11,206 nt of DNA from Clostridiales bacterium (GTDB lineage Bacteria > Bacillota > Clostridia > Oscillospirales > QAMX01), in the NCBI GenBank assembly GCA_016285815.1, contig JAEERN010000182.1, positions 1-11,206 on the forward strand. The letters are read 5' to 3'. The translations under genes were made by a program, and so were the position numbers. This document shows positions 1 to 10,458 of this stretch, piece after piece. The first letter of the stretch is position 1; every line of letters starts with the position of its first letter. The notes below the pieces were generated by a model, which saw only the letters and a list, made by a program, of their open reading frames with translations, was not told the DNA's origin and did not search any database.

Positions 1-684
1 CATCTTGTCGGCCGACAGGTCGATGCCGGTCTCGGCGCGGTAGCTGGTGACGATCCAGTTGATGATGCGGTCGTCGAAGTCGTCGCCGCCCAGACGGGTG
101 TTGCCGTTGGTGGCCAGCACCTCAAGGACGCCGTCGCCCATGTCCAGGATGGACACGTCGAAGGTGCCGCCGCCCAGGTCGTAGACCATGACCTTCTGCT
201 CGGTCTCTTTATCCACGCCGTAGGCCAGCGCCGCGGCGGTGGGCTCGTTGATGATGCGCAGGACTTCCAGGCCCGCGATGCGGCCCGCGTCCTTGGTGGC
301 CTGGCGCTGGCTGTCGTTGAAGTAGGCCGGGACGGTGATGACCGCCTGGGTGACGGGAGAGCCGATATAGCTCTCGGCGTCCGCCTTCAGCTTCTGCAGG
401 ATCATGGCCGAGATCTCCTGGGGCGTATAGCCCTTGCCGTCGATGCTGATCTTGCGGGAAGAGCCCATATCGCGCTTGATGGAGATGATGGTGCGGTCCG
501 GGTTGGTGATGGCCTGACGCTTGGCCGTGTTGCCCACGAGGCGCTCGCCGGTCTTGCCGAAGGCGACGACGGACGGCGTGGTCCGCATGCCCTCCGCGTT
601 GGCGATGACGGTGGGTTCGCCGCCTTCCATGATGGCGACGCAGGAGTTGGTGGTTCCAAGGTCTATACCGATGATCTTTGACAT
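1..684 (-). CDS. dnaK: Chaperone protein DnaK (Hsp70), N-terminal 228 residues, cut by window edge
   Basis: ATP-dependent cytosolic chaperone that binds exposed hydrophobic peptides and works with GrpE, the nucleotide exchange factor, and DnaJ. Only the nucleotide-binding domain is present. It shows the phosphate-1 motif IGIDLGTTNS (residues 5-14), VITVPAYFND (115-124), INEPTAAALAYG (145-156), the phosphate-2 motif DLGGGTFDVS (169-178) and LGGDDFD (198-204). Between IKRDMG (69-74) and YTPQEIS (86-92) the segment is short: it lacks the roughly 24-residue insertion of Gram-negative DnaK, which supports a monoderm, Firmicutes-like host. The ATG at 684 is preceded by GGAGG at 698-694, a strong Shine-Dalgarno. 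It is third in the hrcA-grpE-dnaK operon, 79 bases after the grpE stop; dnaJ would be expected beyond the left edge but is not visible. Regulation is presumably through CIRCE and HrcA upstream of hrcA. Confidence 0.98.
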   Translation of the reverse strand, partial: MSKIIGIDLGTTNSCVAIMEGGEPTVIANAEGMRTTPSVVAFGKTGERLVGNTAKRQAITNPDRTIISIKRDMGSSRKISIDGKGYTPQEISAMILQKLKADAESYIGSPVTQAVITVPAYFNDSQRQATKDAGRIAGLEVLRIINEPTAAALAYGVDKETEQKVMVYDLGGGTFDVSILDMGDGVLEVLATNGNTRLGGDDFDDRIINWIVTSYRAETGIDLSADKM

Positions 685-730
685 GTTGTTGTTCCTCCGT
701 TTTCGTTGTTGTTGGGGTTCGATCTATGGG

Positions 731-750
731 ATCCGGCTTTCGCCGGGGAT
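731..750 (-). other. Small RNA hairpin in the grpE-dnaK spacer
   Basis: In the minus-strand transcript CCGGC-GAAA-GCCGG forms a 5-bp stem closed by a GNRA-type GAAA tetraloop (746-733). The outer GAUCC side can add a few pairs after a 2-nt bulge. There is no following U tract, so this is not an intrinsic terminator. It lies just upstream of the dnaK ribosome binding site and could affect mRNA processing or stability within the operon. The stem is short and may be fortuitous in a GC-rich genome. Confidence 0.35.
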
Positions 751-763
751 CGGTCCGATGCGT

Positions 764-1339
764 TCAGTTGGCGACCTTGACCATGGCGTGGCGGATGACC
801 TTGTCGCCGATCCGATAGCCCTTCAGCAGGACCTCGGTCACCGTGTTCTCGTCGTAGCCGTCGTTCTCCTCGTGCATCACGGCGTTGTGCAGCGCGGGGT
901 CGAAGGGCTTCAGCAGCGGGTCGATGACGGTGACGTTCTCTTTGGCCAGAACGTCCGCCAGCTGCTTCATCACCTGCTCCAGACCCTTTTTCAGCCCGTC
1001 GCCGTCGGAAAACGCGACCGCCCGCTCCAGGTTGTCGATCACCGGCAGGACCGCCGTCAGAGCGGCGGCAAAGCCGTCGGCGTAGAGCGCCTCTTTTTCC
1101 TTGACCGTGCGCTTGCGGAAGTTATCGTATTCCGCCGAGACGCGCAGCAGCGACTCGCGGTTGGCCGCGGCCTCCGCCTTGGCCTTTTCCATCACGGCCA
1201 GCGCCGCTTCGAGATCCGCCTTCGAGACGGTCTCCTCTGCCGCGGCCTCCGCCGTTCCGGCGCTCCCGGCGGCCTCGGCGGGACAGGTCTCTTCCGCCTC
1301 GGCTGCGGGCTCAGGTCGTTTCTTCTCTTGCTCGGCCAT
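764..1339 (-). CDS. grpE: Nucleotide exchange factor GrpE
   Basis: Cytosolic co-chaperone that releases ADP from DnaK and so resets its substrate-binding cycle; it acts as a dimer. The 191-residue length fits the family. Residues 1-37 are an Ala/Glu-rich, probably disordered head. A long helical, coiled-coil-prone segment follows (about 38-90) with the family motif EYDNFRKR (70-77), then VLPVIDNLERA (97-107). The C-terminal beta domain ends in the GrpE signature LLKGYRIGDKVIRHAMVKVAN, split as LLKGYRIGDK (171-180) and VIRHAMVKVAN (181-191). The ATG at 1339 lies inside the end of hrcA, giving a 29-base overlap in a different frame. AAGGAG and GAGG lie upstream, within hrcA coding sequence, so translation is probably coupled to hrcA. 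dnaK follows after 79 bases. Confidence 0.97.
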   Translation of the reverse strand: MAEQEKKRPEPAAEAEETCPAEAAGSAGTAEAAAEETVSKADLEAALAVMEKAKAEAAANRESLLRVSAEYDNFRKRTVKEKEALYADGFAAALTAVLPVIDNLERAVAFSDGDGLKKGLEQVMKQLADVLAKENVTVIDPLLKPFDPALHNAVMHEENDGYDENTVTEVLLKGYRIGDKVIRHAMVKVAN

Positions 1340-2408
1340 GTTCCTCGTCTCCTTTTTCTTTGTCTTCCTCCGCCGGGGCGTTCACCGCCTCGCCCAGCAC
1401 GGCGCTCAGGCCCCGCGCGAAAAACGAAAGCCTGGCGGCCAGACGCGAATAGTCCATGCGGGTGGGCCCGACGATCCCCAGATATCCGCGGTATCCGCCG
1501 CCCAGCGAGCACCCGGTCACCATCAGACTGGCGTTCTGCAGCGGCCCGGCCGGGTTCTCCGCGCCGATGCGCACCACCACGGGGGCGTCGCCCGGCATGG
1601 GCAGCCACTCCACGTTGTCCGCGTCGTTGAGGAATCCGAACAGCTCTTTGGCCTTGTCGGGATCGCGGTATTCGGGATAGCTCAGCAGATTGCCCTCTCC
1701 GGCGGTGGCGATCTCCATCTCGCCGGAGGCCTCGGCCAGCTCGGTGAGAAAGTCCGTCAGCTGCGCCATGATGTCGCCGCAGCCGTACCGGGCGGCCTCG
1801 TTCAGCGCCTTGAGATGCCCGACGGTGACCGCCGAGGGCTCGAGGCCCACCAGCATCCCGTTGACCGTGGCCAGAAAGTCGTAGAGCGCCGCGGTGGACG
1901 GCTTTTCCGCCACGGTGATCATCCGGTCCCGGACCACGCCGTTGCCCAGCACCACCAGCAGCACGCAGATCTGTCCGTCGCAGGGGATCACGTCGATCCG
2001 GCGGATGGTCCGGCCGGAGGACAGCTTCGGCGCGGCGGCCACGGCGGCGTAGTTCGTCAGCCGCGAGAGCACCTGGCCCAGCTCTTCGGTGAGCTTGTCG
2101 TACCGGGCGATCTTCAGCCGCAGCGCGTTCTTCAGCTCCGCCGAGTCGTCCGGCGTCAGGGAATAGCCGTTCATCAGCTCGTTGACGTACAGCCGATAGC
2201 CCTGATGGGTCGGGACCCGGCCCGCCGAGGTGTGGGGCTGTTCCAGATACCCCTGGGCGATGAGCTCGGCCATCTCGTTGCGCAGCGTCGCCGACGAGAC
2301 CCCGAAGTTGTATTTGCCGGAAAGCGCCTTGGAGCCCACGGGCTCCGCCGTCGCGATATAGGTCTCCACGATCGCCTTGAGGATGCTTCTCTGCCGAAGC
2401 GTGAGCAT
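1311..2408 (-). CDS. hrcA: Heat-inducible transcription repressor HrcA
   Basis: Repressor of class I heat-shock genes that binds the CIRCE inverted repeat and needs GroEL for activity in studied Firmicutes. The N-terminal winged helix-turn-helix is clear: LTLRQRSILKAIVETYI (2-18), EPVGSKAL (22-29), SSATLRNEMAELIAQGYL (38-55) and HTSAGRVPTHQGYRLYV (59-75). The remainder matches the HrcA GAF-like and dimerisation region, including GGYRGYLGIVGPTRMDYS near the end. At 365 residues it is slightly longer than the usual 340 or so, because of a charged tail (EDKEKGDEEHGRAREETT) that runs through the grpE start. The ATG at 2408 has GGGAGG at 2421-2416, with an 8-bp GCGATCGC palindrome in the spacer. 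It is the first gene of the operon and is almost certainly autoregulated through the CIRCE element at 2466-2492. Confidence 0.97.
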   Translation of the reverse strand: MLTLRQRSILKAIVETYIATAEPVGSKALSGKYNFGVSSATLRNEMAELIAQGYLEQPHTSAGRVPTHQGYRLYVNELMNGYSLTPDDSAELKNALRLKIARYDKLTEELGQVLSRLTNYAAVAAAPKLSSGRTIRRIDVIPCDGQICVLLVVLGNGVVRDRMITVAEKPSTAALYDFLATVNGMLVGLEPSAVTVGHLKALNEAARYGCGDIMAQLTDFLTELAEASGEMEIATAGEGNLLSYPEYRDPDKAKELFGFLNDADNVEWLPMPGDAPVVVRIGAENPAGPLQNASLMVTGCSLGGGYRGYLGIVGPTRMDYSRLAARLSFFARGLSAVLGEAVNAPAEEDKEKGDEEHGRAREETT

Positions 2409-2427
2409 GCGATCGCCTCCCGACGGC

Positions 2428-2443
2428 GCCGCGGTGCCGCGGC
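2428..2443 (-). other. GC hairpin in the hrcA 5' leader
   Basis: The leader RNA contains GCCGCG-GCAC-CGCGGC, a perfect all-GC 6-bp stem with a 4-nt loop. It ends 6 nt before the hrcA Shine-Dalgarno (2421-2416). No U tract follows. It could influence ribosome access or mRNA stability, but short GC palindromes are common in such DNA. Confidence 0.4.
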
Positions 2444-2465
2444 CCGATTGCTCCTCCGGGGGCTT

Positions 2466-2492
2466 TTAGCACTCTGTCTCCCGGAGTGCTAA
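2466..2492 (-). promoter_or_regulatory. CIRCE operator, HrcA binding site
   Basis: TTAGCACTC-N9-GAGTGCTAA, an exact match to the CIRCE consensus in both 9-bp arms and in spacer length. It starts 4 bases downstream of the -10 box of the hrcA promoter and covers the predicted transcription start, the normal position for HrcA repression. It lies 58 bases upstream of the hrcA ATG. Confidence 0.98.
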
Positions 2493-2495
2493 TAT

Positions 2496-2524
2496 AATGT
2501 ACCACGGATCCCCGGATTTGTCAA
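2496..2524 (-). promoter_or_regulatory. SigA-type promoter of the hrcA-grpE-dnaK operon
   Basis: On the minus strand a perfect -35 TTGACA (2524-2519), a 17-base spacer, and a -10 TACATT (2501-2496). Transcription should begin near 2489, inside CIRCE. The DNA further upstream (about 2525-2580) is markedly AT-rich compared with the rest of the window and could serve as an UP element. Confidence 0.92.
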
Positions 2525-2643
2525 GTATAATTTGACCAATTCTTACCATTGTTATGCGAAAATCTGCCGCTGGTTTTTCCGGTTTCCCTTGTCTATTTTG
2601 CACAAGTCCCGTCCGGCGGCCCGGCCGCGGCGCCCCCGCACAC

Positions 2644-2685
2644 AAAAAAAGACGCCGGGAGCCGGATTTTCCGGTTCCCAACGCC
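2644..2685 (-). terminator. Intrinsic terminator of the small membrane-protein gene
   Basis: On the minus strand, GGCGTTGGGAACCGG (2685-2671) and CCGGCTCCCGGCGTC (2665-2651) pair over 15 positions with one A-C mismatch and three G-T wobbles. They enclose a 5-nt loop AAAAT and are followed directly by seven T residues (2650-2644). No T run follows on the plus strand, so it is one-directional. It lies 50 bases after the stop codon at 2735 and insulates the hrcA promoter region from that transcript. Confidence 0.9.
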
Positions 2686-2704
2686 GACAGATCTGTGATA
2701 TAAT
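2675..2704 (+). promoter_or_regulatory. Candidate plus-strand extended -10 promoter
   Basis: TGATATAAT at 2696-2704 is an exact extended -10 (TGnTATAAT). A partial -35, TTCCCA (4 of 6 to consensus, 2675-2680), sits 18 bases upstream, inside the stem of the opposite-strand terminator. The transcript would start near 2711 and run antisense across the whole 74-residue gene toward uvrB. No convincing plus-strand gene begins before uvrB, so the product would be an antisense RNA or a long uvrB leader. The -10 match is direct; function is inference. Confidence 0.45.
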
Positions 2705-2734
2705 AGAGGATGCGCCGGGCCGATGCGGAGCGGG

Positions 2735-2959
2735 TCAGAGCAGGAGCGGCGTCCACTCGGTCTCCGGCGCGGCCGGAAGCGGCTCGGCCGGCTCGGCGGT
2801 CTCACACCGCGCGCCGGACATATAGCCGGCGTAGGGCATGAACTTCGGCTTGTTCCGCAGGAACAGATACCAGCCCAGCCAGAGGAACGCGAACAAAAGG
2901 GCGCAGATCACAACGGTTATCGCCAGCGCGCGAAGCGCGACGCAGCTTCTTCTTCCCAT
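2735..2959 (-). CDS. Small single-pass membrane protein of unknown function (74 aa)
   Basis: I do not recognise this protein. From the ATG at 2959 it has a basic start (MGRRSCVALR), one strongly hydrophobic segment at about residues 9-34 rich in Leu, Ile, Val, Phe and Trp, then RNKPKF. An external or cytoplasmic tail of about 35 residues rich in Pro, Ala and Glu ends in PLLL. The positive-inside rule favours an N-in topology if the RR start outweighs the RNKPK flank, but this is not decisive. I chose this start because GGGGTGAT lies 6 bases upstream, an excellent Shine-Dalgarno. Upstream in-frame ATGs at 2992 and beyond overlap or precede the promoter -10. The gene is single, flanked by its own promoter (3019-2991) and terminator (2685-2644), and diverges from uvrB. 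That unit structure supports a real gene despite its size. Confidence 0.72.
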   Translation of the reverse strand: MGRRSCVALRALAITVVICALLFAFLWLGWYLFLRNKPKFMPYAGYMSGARCETAEPAEPLPAAPETEWTPLLL

Positions 2960-2990
2960 ACCCCAATCACCCCGTGTTTCGTATGGCTCC

Positions 2991-3019
2991 ATTATACCCG
3001 AACGCGCCGCGTTCGTCAA
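2991..3019 (-). promoter_or_regulatory. SigA-type promoter of the small membrane-protein gene
   Basis: Minus-strand TTGACG (3019-3014, 5 of 6), a 17-base spacer, and a perfect TATAAT (2996-2991). The predicted start is near 2984, leaving a leader of about 25 bases that includes the Shine-Dalgarno. A 17-bp palindrome fills most of the spacer and overlaps the -35. Confidence 0.85.
2999..3015. promoter_or_regulatory. Candidate operator: perfect 17-bp palindrome in the divergent control region
   Basis: CGAACGCGCCGCGTTCG has exact 8-bp arms around one central base. It occupies the -35/-10 spacer of the leftward small-gene promoter, where a bound protein would block polymerase, and lies about 50 bases upstream of the uvrB -10. 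The CGAAC/GTTCG half-sites match those of the Firmicutes LexA (SOS) box, but the gap between them is 7 bases rather than the canonical 4. It is therefore either a variant SOS box or a site for another dimeric regulator. Confidence 0.5.
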
Positions 3020-3060
3020 GGTCTTTCCGCGCATTTTGGATATTATTTTTCAAGAAGTTG

Positions 3061-3069
3061 TGGTATAAT
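3061..3069 (+). promoter_or_regulatory. Extended -10 promoter for uvrBA
   Basis: TGGTATAAT at 3061-3069 gives a perfect -10 (3064-3069) with the TGn extension. At 16-18 bases upstream only TATTAT-like sequence is found, so no good -35 exists and the extended -10 probably compensates. Transcription would start near 3076, leaving a leader of about 100 bases before the GTG at 3177. Confidence 0.75.
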
Positions 3070-3176
3070 ATCCCTGTCGACCCGTATATATGGTGTCGCC
3101 GCCCTGTCCGGCCCGGTTTCAGACCCCGTGGATCCGGACCGTTTTCCACACGTTTTTTCGGAGAGGAGACCCCCCT

Positions 3177-8011
<4,835 letters not shown>

Positions 8012-8013
8012 CG

Positions 8014-8044
8014 CCCGCCGGCGGCCGTTGCTTTTTCCGGCGGG
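8014..8044. repeat. Inverted repeat between uvrA and xpaC
   Basis: CCCGCCGG (8014-8021) and CCGGCGGG (8037-8044) are exact 8-bp complements separated by 15 bases. A T5 run sits in the loop rather than after the stem, so it does not look like an intrinsic terminator. The repeat brackets the -35 box of the downstream promoter, which makes an operator plausible. In GC-rich DNA chance is a real alternative. Confidence 0.4.
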
Positions 8045-8056
8045 ATCGTGTATAAT
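8028..8056 (+). promoter_or_regulatory. SigA-type promoter of the xpaC-telA-lemA-TPM run
   Basis: TTGCTT (8028-8033), a 17-base spacer and a perfect TATAAT (8051-8056). Transcription would start near 8063, giving a leader of about 23 bases with the purine-rich GGCGGTGAGG (8071-8080) before the xpaC ATG at 8086. No terminator separates it from uvrA, so read-through from uvrBA is also possible. Confidence 0.82.
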
Positions 8057-8085
8057 AAAGAGGATGGAAAGGCGGTGAGGACACC

Positions 8086-8733
8086 ATGAAGACCAAACGG
8101 ATCCGTTCGGTGGTCCCGGTCTACGCCGCGGCGGCGGCGTGGGTGCTGTGGTCGCTGACGCTGCCGCTGTTCCGGCTCCACCACATCCTGCTCTGCGCGG
8201 GGTTCTCTTTCCTGGTCTGGTTCATCGCCCGGAAGATCTGGAAGGACAAGATCGTCGAGCTCCCCGCGGACCCCGTTCCGGAGACCACGGGGAACGAGGC
8301 GCTGGACCGGTTCGTCGCCAACTGCGCTCTGGCCCAGGGAGAGTTCCTGCGCCTGTCCGGCGCCATCCGGGACGACGCCATGAGCCTGTGCGCCGCCCGG
8401 CTGTCCGAGCTGACGGGAAAGATCTCGGCCCGGGTGCGCCAGTGTCCGGAAAAGCTTCCGAAGATGCGCCGGTTCGACTCGTATTTCCTGCCCTCCGCCG
8501 TCAAGCTGGCGGACGCTTACGAGCGCATGGGCGCCGAGGGGATCGAGGGCGAGAACATCGGCGGCACCATGATCCGCATCCAGAACGCCGCGCCGACGCT
8601 GATCTCGGCCTTCGAGAACCAACTGGACTCGCTCTATTCGGATGAGGCCGTGGACATCTCCACGGACATCACGGTGATAGAAAATCTCATGAAGGCGGAG
8701 GGACTCTCCTCCGACGGAAAGGAACTCAAATGA
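8086..8733 (+). CDS. xpaC: XpaC family membrane protein
   Basis: 215-residue protein that I assign to the XpaC family, named after a Bacillus gene once linked to hydrolysis of 5-bromo-4-chloroindolyl phosphate; the true function is unknown. It has two N-terminal hydrophobic segments (about 9-29 and 32-49) joined by a short RLHH turn, then a cytoplasmic basic stretch RKIWKDK (49-55). The rest is a soluble, mostly helical domain rich in charged residues, including ALDRFVANCALAQGEFLRL and LPKMRRFDSYFLPSAVKL. The latter is the usual conserved XpaC core, where a YFLP element precedes the final helices. The ATG at 8086 has a strong upstream GGCGGTGAGG. The stop overlaps the telA start as ATGA. xpaC next to telA is conserved in Bacillus (xpaC-yaaN), which strengthens both calls and suggests the two products act together at the membrane. 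Confidence 0.85.
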   Translation: MKTKRIRSVVPVYAAAAAWVLWSLTLPLFRLHHILLCAGFSFLVWFIARKIWKDKIVELPADPVPETTGNEALDRFVANCALAQGEFLRLSGAIRDDAMSLCAARLSELTGKISARVRQCPEKLPKMRRFDSYFLPSAVKLADAYERMGAEGIEGENIGGTMIRIQNAAPTLISAFENQLDSLYSDEAVDISTDITVIENLMKAEGLSSDGKELK

Positions 8734-9857
8734 CAGACAGAACGCCTCTGACGCTGACGCCGGACCTCAGCGGACTGGAAAACCAGCCGAAGCTCGCGCT
8801 GGACCTGCCGGAGAAAAAGCAGGAGCTCAGCACCTACGACGAAAGCCTTCTCTCTCCCGAGGACCGGGAGGAGATCGAGACTTTTTCCCGCCAGATCGAC
8901 ATCCGCGACTCGGCCATGGTCCTGACCTACGGCGCGGCGGCCCAGAAGAACATGGCCGACTTCTCCCAGGGGGCGCTGGACCGCGTCCGCACCAAGGACA
9001 TGGGTCAGGTGGGCGGCATGCTGACGGATCTGGTGACCGAGATCAAGGGCTTTGACCCCAACGGCCAGCGCCGCGGCCTGTTCGGCCGCTCCCGCGCGAA
9101 GCTGGCCCAGCTCAAGGCCAAGTACGACAAGGCCGAGGCCAACGTGGACAAGATCGTCGGCGCACTGGAGGATCACCAGATCACGCTGATGAAGGACATC
9201 GCCACCTTCGACCAGATGTACCAGCTGAACCTGGACTATTACAAGCAGCTCACCATGTACATCATCGCCGGCAAAAAACGGCTGGAGGACGTTCGGGCCA
9301 ACGAACTGGAGCCCCTGCGGCAGAAGGCCATCGAGACCGGCCTGCCGGAGGACGCCCAGGCCTACAACGATCTGGCCGAGCTGTGCAACCGCTTTGAAAA
9401 GCGGCTCTACGACCTGGAGCTGACCCGGGCCATCTCCGTGCAGATGGGCCCGCAGATCCGGATGCTCCAGAACAACGACGCGCTGATGGCGGAAAAGATC
9501 CAGACCTCGGTCATCAACACCATCCCCCTGTGGAAGAGCCAGATGGTCCTGGCCCTGGGCATCGAGAACGCCCGCCGCGCCACCGAGGCCCAGCGCGCCG
9601 TCACCGACACCACCAACCAGCTTCTGAAGCGCAACGCCGAGCTGCTCCGCACCGGCACCGCCGACGCGGCCAAAGAGTCCGAGCGGGGCATCGTCGAGAT
9701 CGAGACCCTTCAGCACACCAGCTCTGAGCTGATCGCCACGCTGGACGACGTGATCCGCATCCAGACCGAGGGCCGCGAAAAGCGCGCCGCGGCCGAGACG
9801 GAGCTCGCCAAGATCGAGGGCGACCTCAAGACGAAGCTGCTGGAGCTCCGGGGCTGA
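8730..9857 (+). CDS. telA: TelA family protein (toxic anion resistance, YaaN-like)
   Basis: 375-residue soluble protein, nearly all helical and coiled-coil-prone, of the TelA family. The family is named for plasmid tellurite resistance, but its chromosomal members have no established biochemical role and are linked to envelope or antimicrobial stress. After an acidic, probably flexible head (1-55), the family core is recognisable: FSQGALDRVRTKDMGQVGGML (from 78), GLFGRSRAKLAQLKAKY (116-132), ITLMKDIATFDQMYQLNLDY (151-170) and QLTMYIIAGKKRLEDV (173-188). IPLWKSQMVLALG comes later and a Lys/Glu-rich C-terminal helix ends it. There are no signal peptide or membrane segments. The start overlaps the xpaC stop (ATGA) with AAAGGA upstream inside xpaC. 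A likely reading is that XpaC anchors or partners TelA at the membrane; this is inference. Confidence 0.92.
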   Translation: MTDRTPLTLTPDLSGLENQPKLALDLPEKKQELSTYDESLLSPEDREEIETFSRQIDIRDSAMVLTYGAAAQKNMADFSQGALDRVRTKDMGQVGGMLTDLVTEIKGFDPNGQRRGLFGRSRAKLAQLKAKYDKAEANVDKIVGALEDHQITLMKDIATFDQMYQLNLDYYKQLTMYIIAGKKRLEDVRANELEPLRQKAIETGLPEDAQAYNDLAELCNRFEKRLYDLELTRAISVQMGPQIRMLQNNDALMAEKIQTSVINTIPLWKSQMVLALGIENARRATEAQRAVTDTTNQLLKRNAELLRTGTADAAKESERGIVEIETLQHTSSELIATLDDVIRIQTEGREKRAAAETELAKIEGDLKTKLLELRG

Positions 9858-9930
9858 GCGTTTTCCCCTCCCTTCCCGGAGAGGACCGACCCGCGGCAGG
9901 TCCCCCTGATCCGCAGAAAGGCGGCAAACC

Positions 9931-10458
9931 ATGAAGATCTTCAAAAACCGGGCTTTCGCCATCGCGTTCTGCGCCGTGGTCTGCATCGGCGCGCTCCTGC
10001 TGGGGGCGCGGCGCTCCATGGTCCGGCGCTATAACAAGGTCGCCAAAGAGTATTCCGGCGGGCTGGAAGTCCTGCTGGAGGAAAAGGCCGGGCTGGCCTC
10101 GAACTTCCTCGTGCTGGCCCGGCGCTATCCCGGCGCGGACGCGGCCCTGACCGCCGAGCTGGAGGCCTCGGTCGCCGCCCTGCGCGGCGCCGAGGGGCCC
10201 GCCTCGGCCTATGCCGCCTCAACCCGGCTGGACACGGCGGTCACCGCCCTGTACTACGAGCTGGACGAGCTGGAGCTCTCCGAGCGGGACGAGGGCCTTC
10301 TGGCCTCGAACCTGGACAACCTGAAGGCCAAAAACATCCAGATCGGCTATTCTGAATACAACGACACGGCGCGGCGCTATAACGACAAGGTCTCCGGGCC
10401 CGTGTCCGGCTTCCTCCGCCGCGCCGTCGGAGTGCGTCTGGCGGAGCTGTTCTCATGA
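9931..10458 (+). CDS. Divergent LemA-like membrane protein
   Basis: 175-residue protein with one N-terminal membrane segment (about 8-25) after a basic MKIFKNR start, followed by a helical domain. The C-terminal part shows the LemA hallmark of paired YN motifs, SEYNDTARRYNDKVSGPVSGF (141-161, YN at 143-144 and 150-151), then a short hydrophobic close ending LAELF. The N-terminal half keeps YNKV (34-37) but lacks the usual RRxDLIPNLV block; the equivalent stretch reads EEKAGLASNFLVLARRY (50-66). I therefore call it LemA-like rather than a standard LemA. LemA proteins are helical membrane proteins of unclear function, often beside TPM-domain genes, as here. The ATG at 9931 follows AGAAAGGCGG. 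A 73-base gap with no clear promoter or terminator separates it from telA, and its stop overlaps the next ATG (ATGA). Confidence 0.75.
   Translation: MKIFKNRAFAIAFCAVVCIGALLLGARRSMVRRYNKVAKEYSGGLEVLLEEKAGLASNFLVLARRYPGADAALTAELEASVAALRGAEGPASAYAASTRLDTAVTALYYELDELELSERDEGLLASNLDNLKAKNIQIGYSEYNDTARRYNDKVSGPVSGFLRRAVGVRLAELFS

Noticed and set aside
1101..2492. Long plus-strand frames across grpE and hrcA.
   Set aside because: They lie opposite well-supported genes with clear domains, and their translations are low-complexity.
2588..2606. CTTGT/ACAAG short inverted repeat upstream of the hrcA promoter.
   Set aside because: Arms are only 5 bp with 9 bases between, and no promoter element or gene start sits beside it.
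3128..3158. GTGGA/TCCAC hairpin followed by T6 just before the uvrB ribosome binding site, considered as an attenuator.
   Set aside because: The stem is only 5 bp with a 12-nt loop and a gap before the T run. This is too weak to call.
9883..9903. GGACC/GGTCC inverted repeat between telA and the lemA-like gene, considered as a terminator.
   Set aside because: Five base pairs with an 11-nt loop and no T tract; the genes look co-transcribed.
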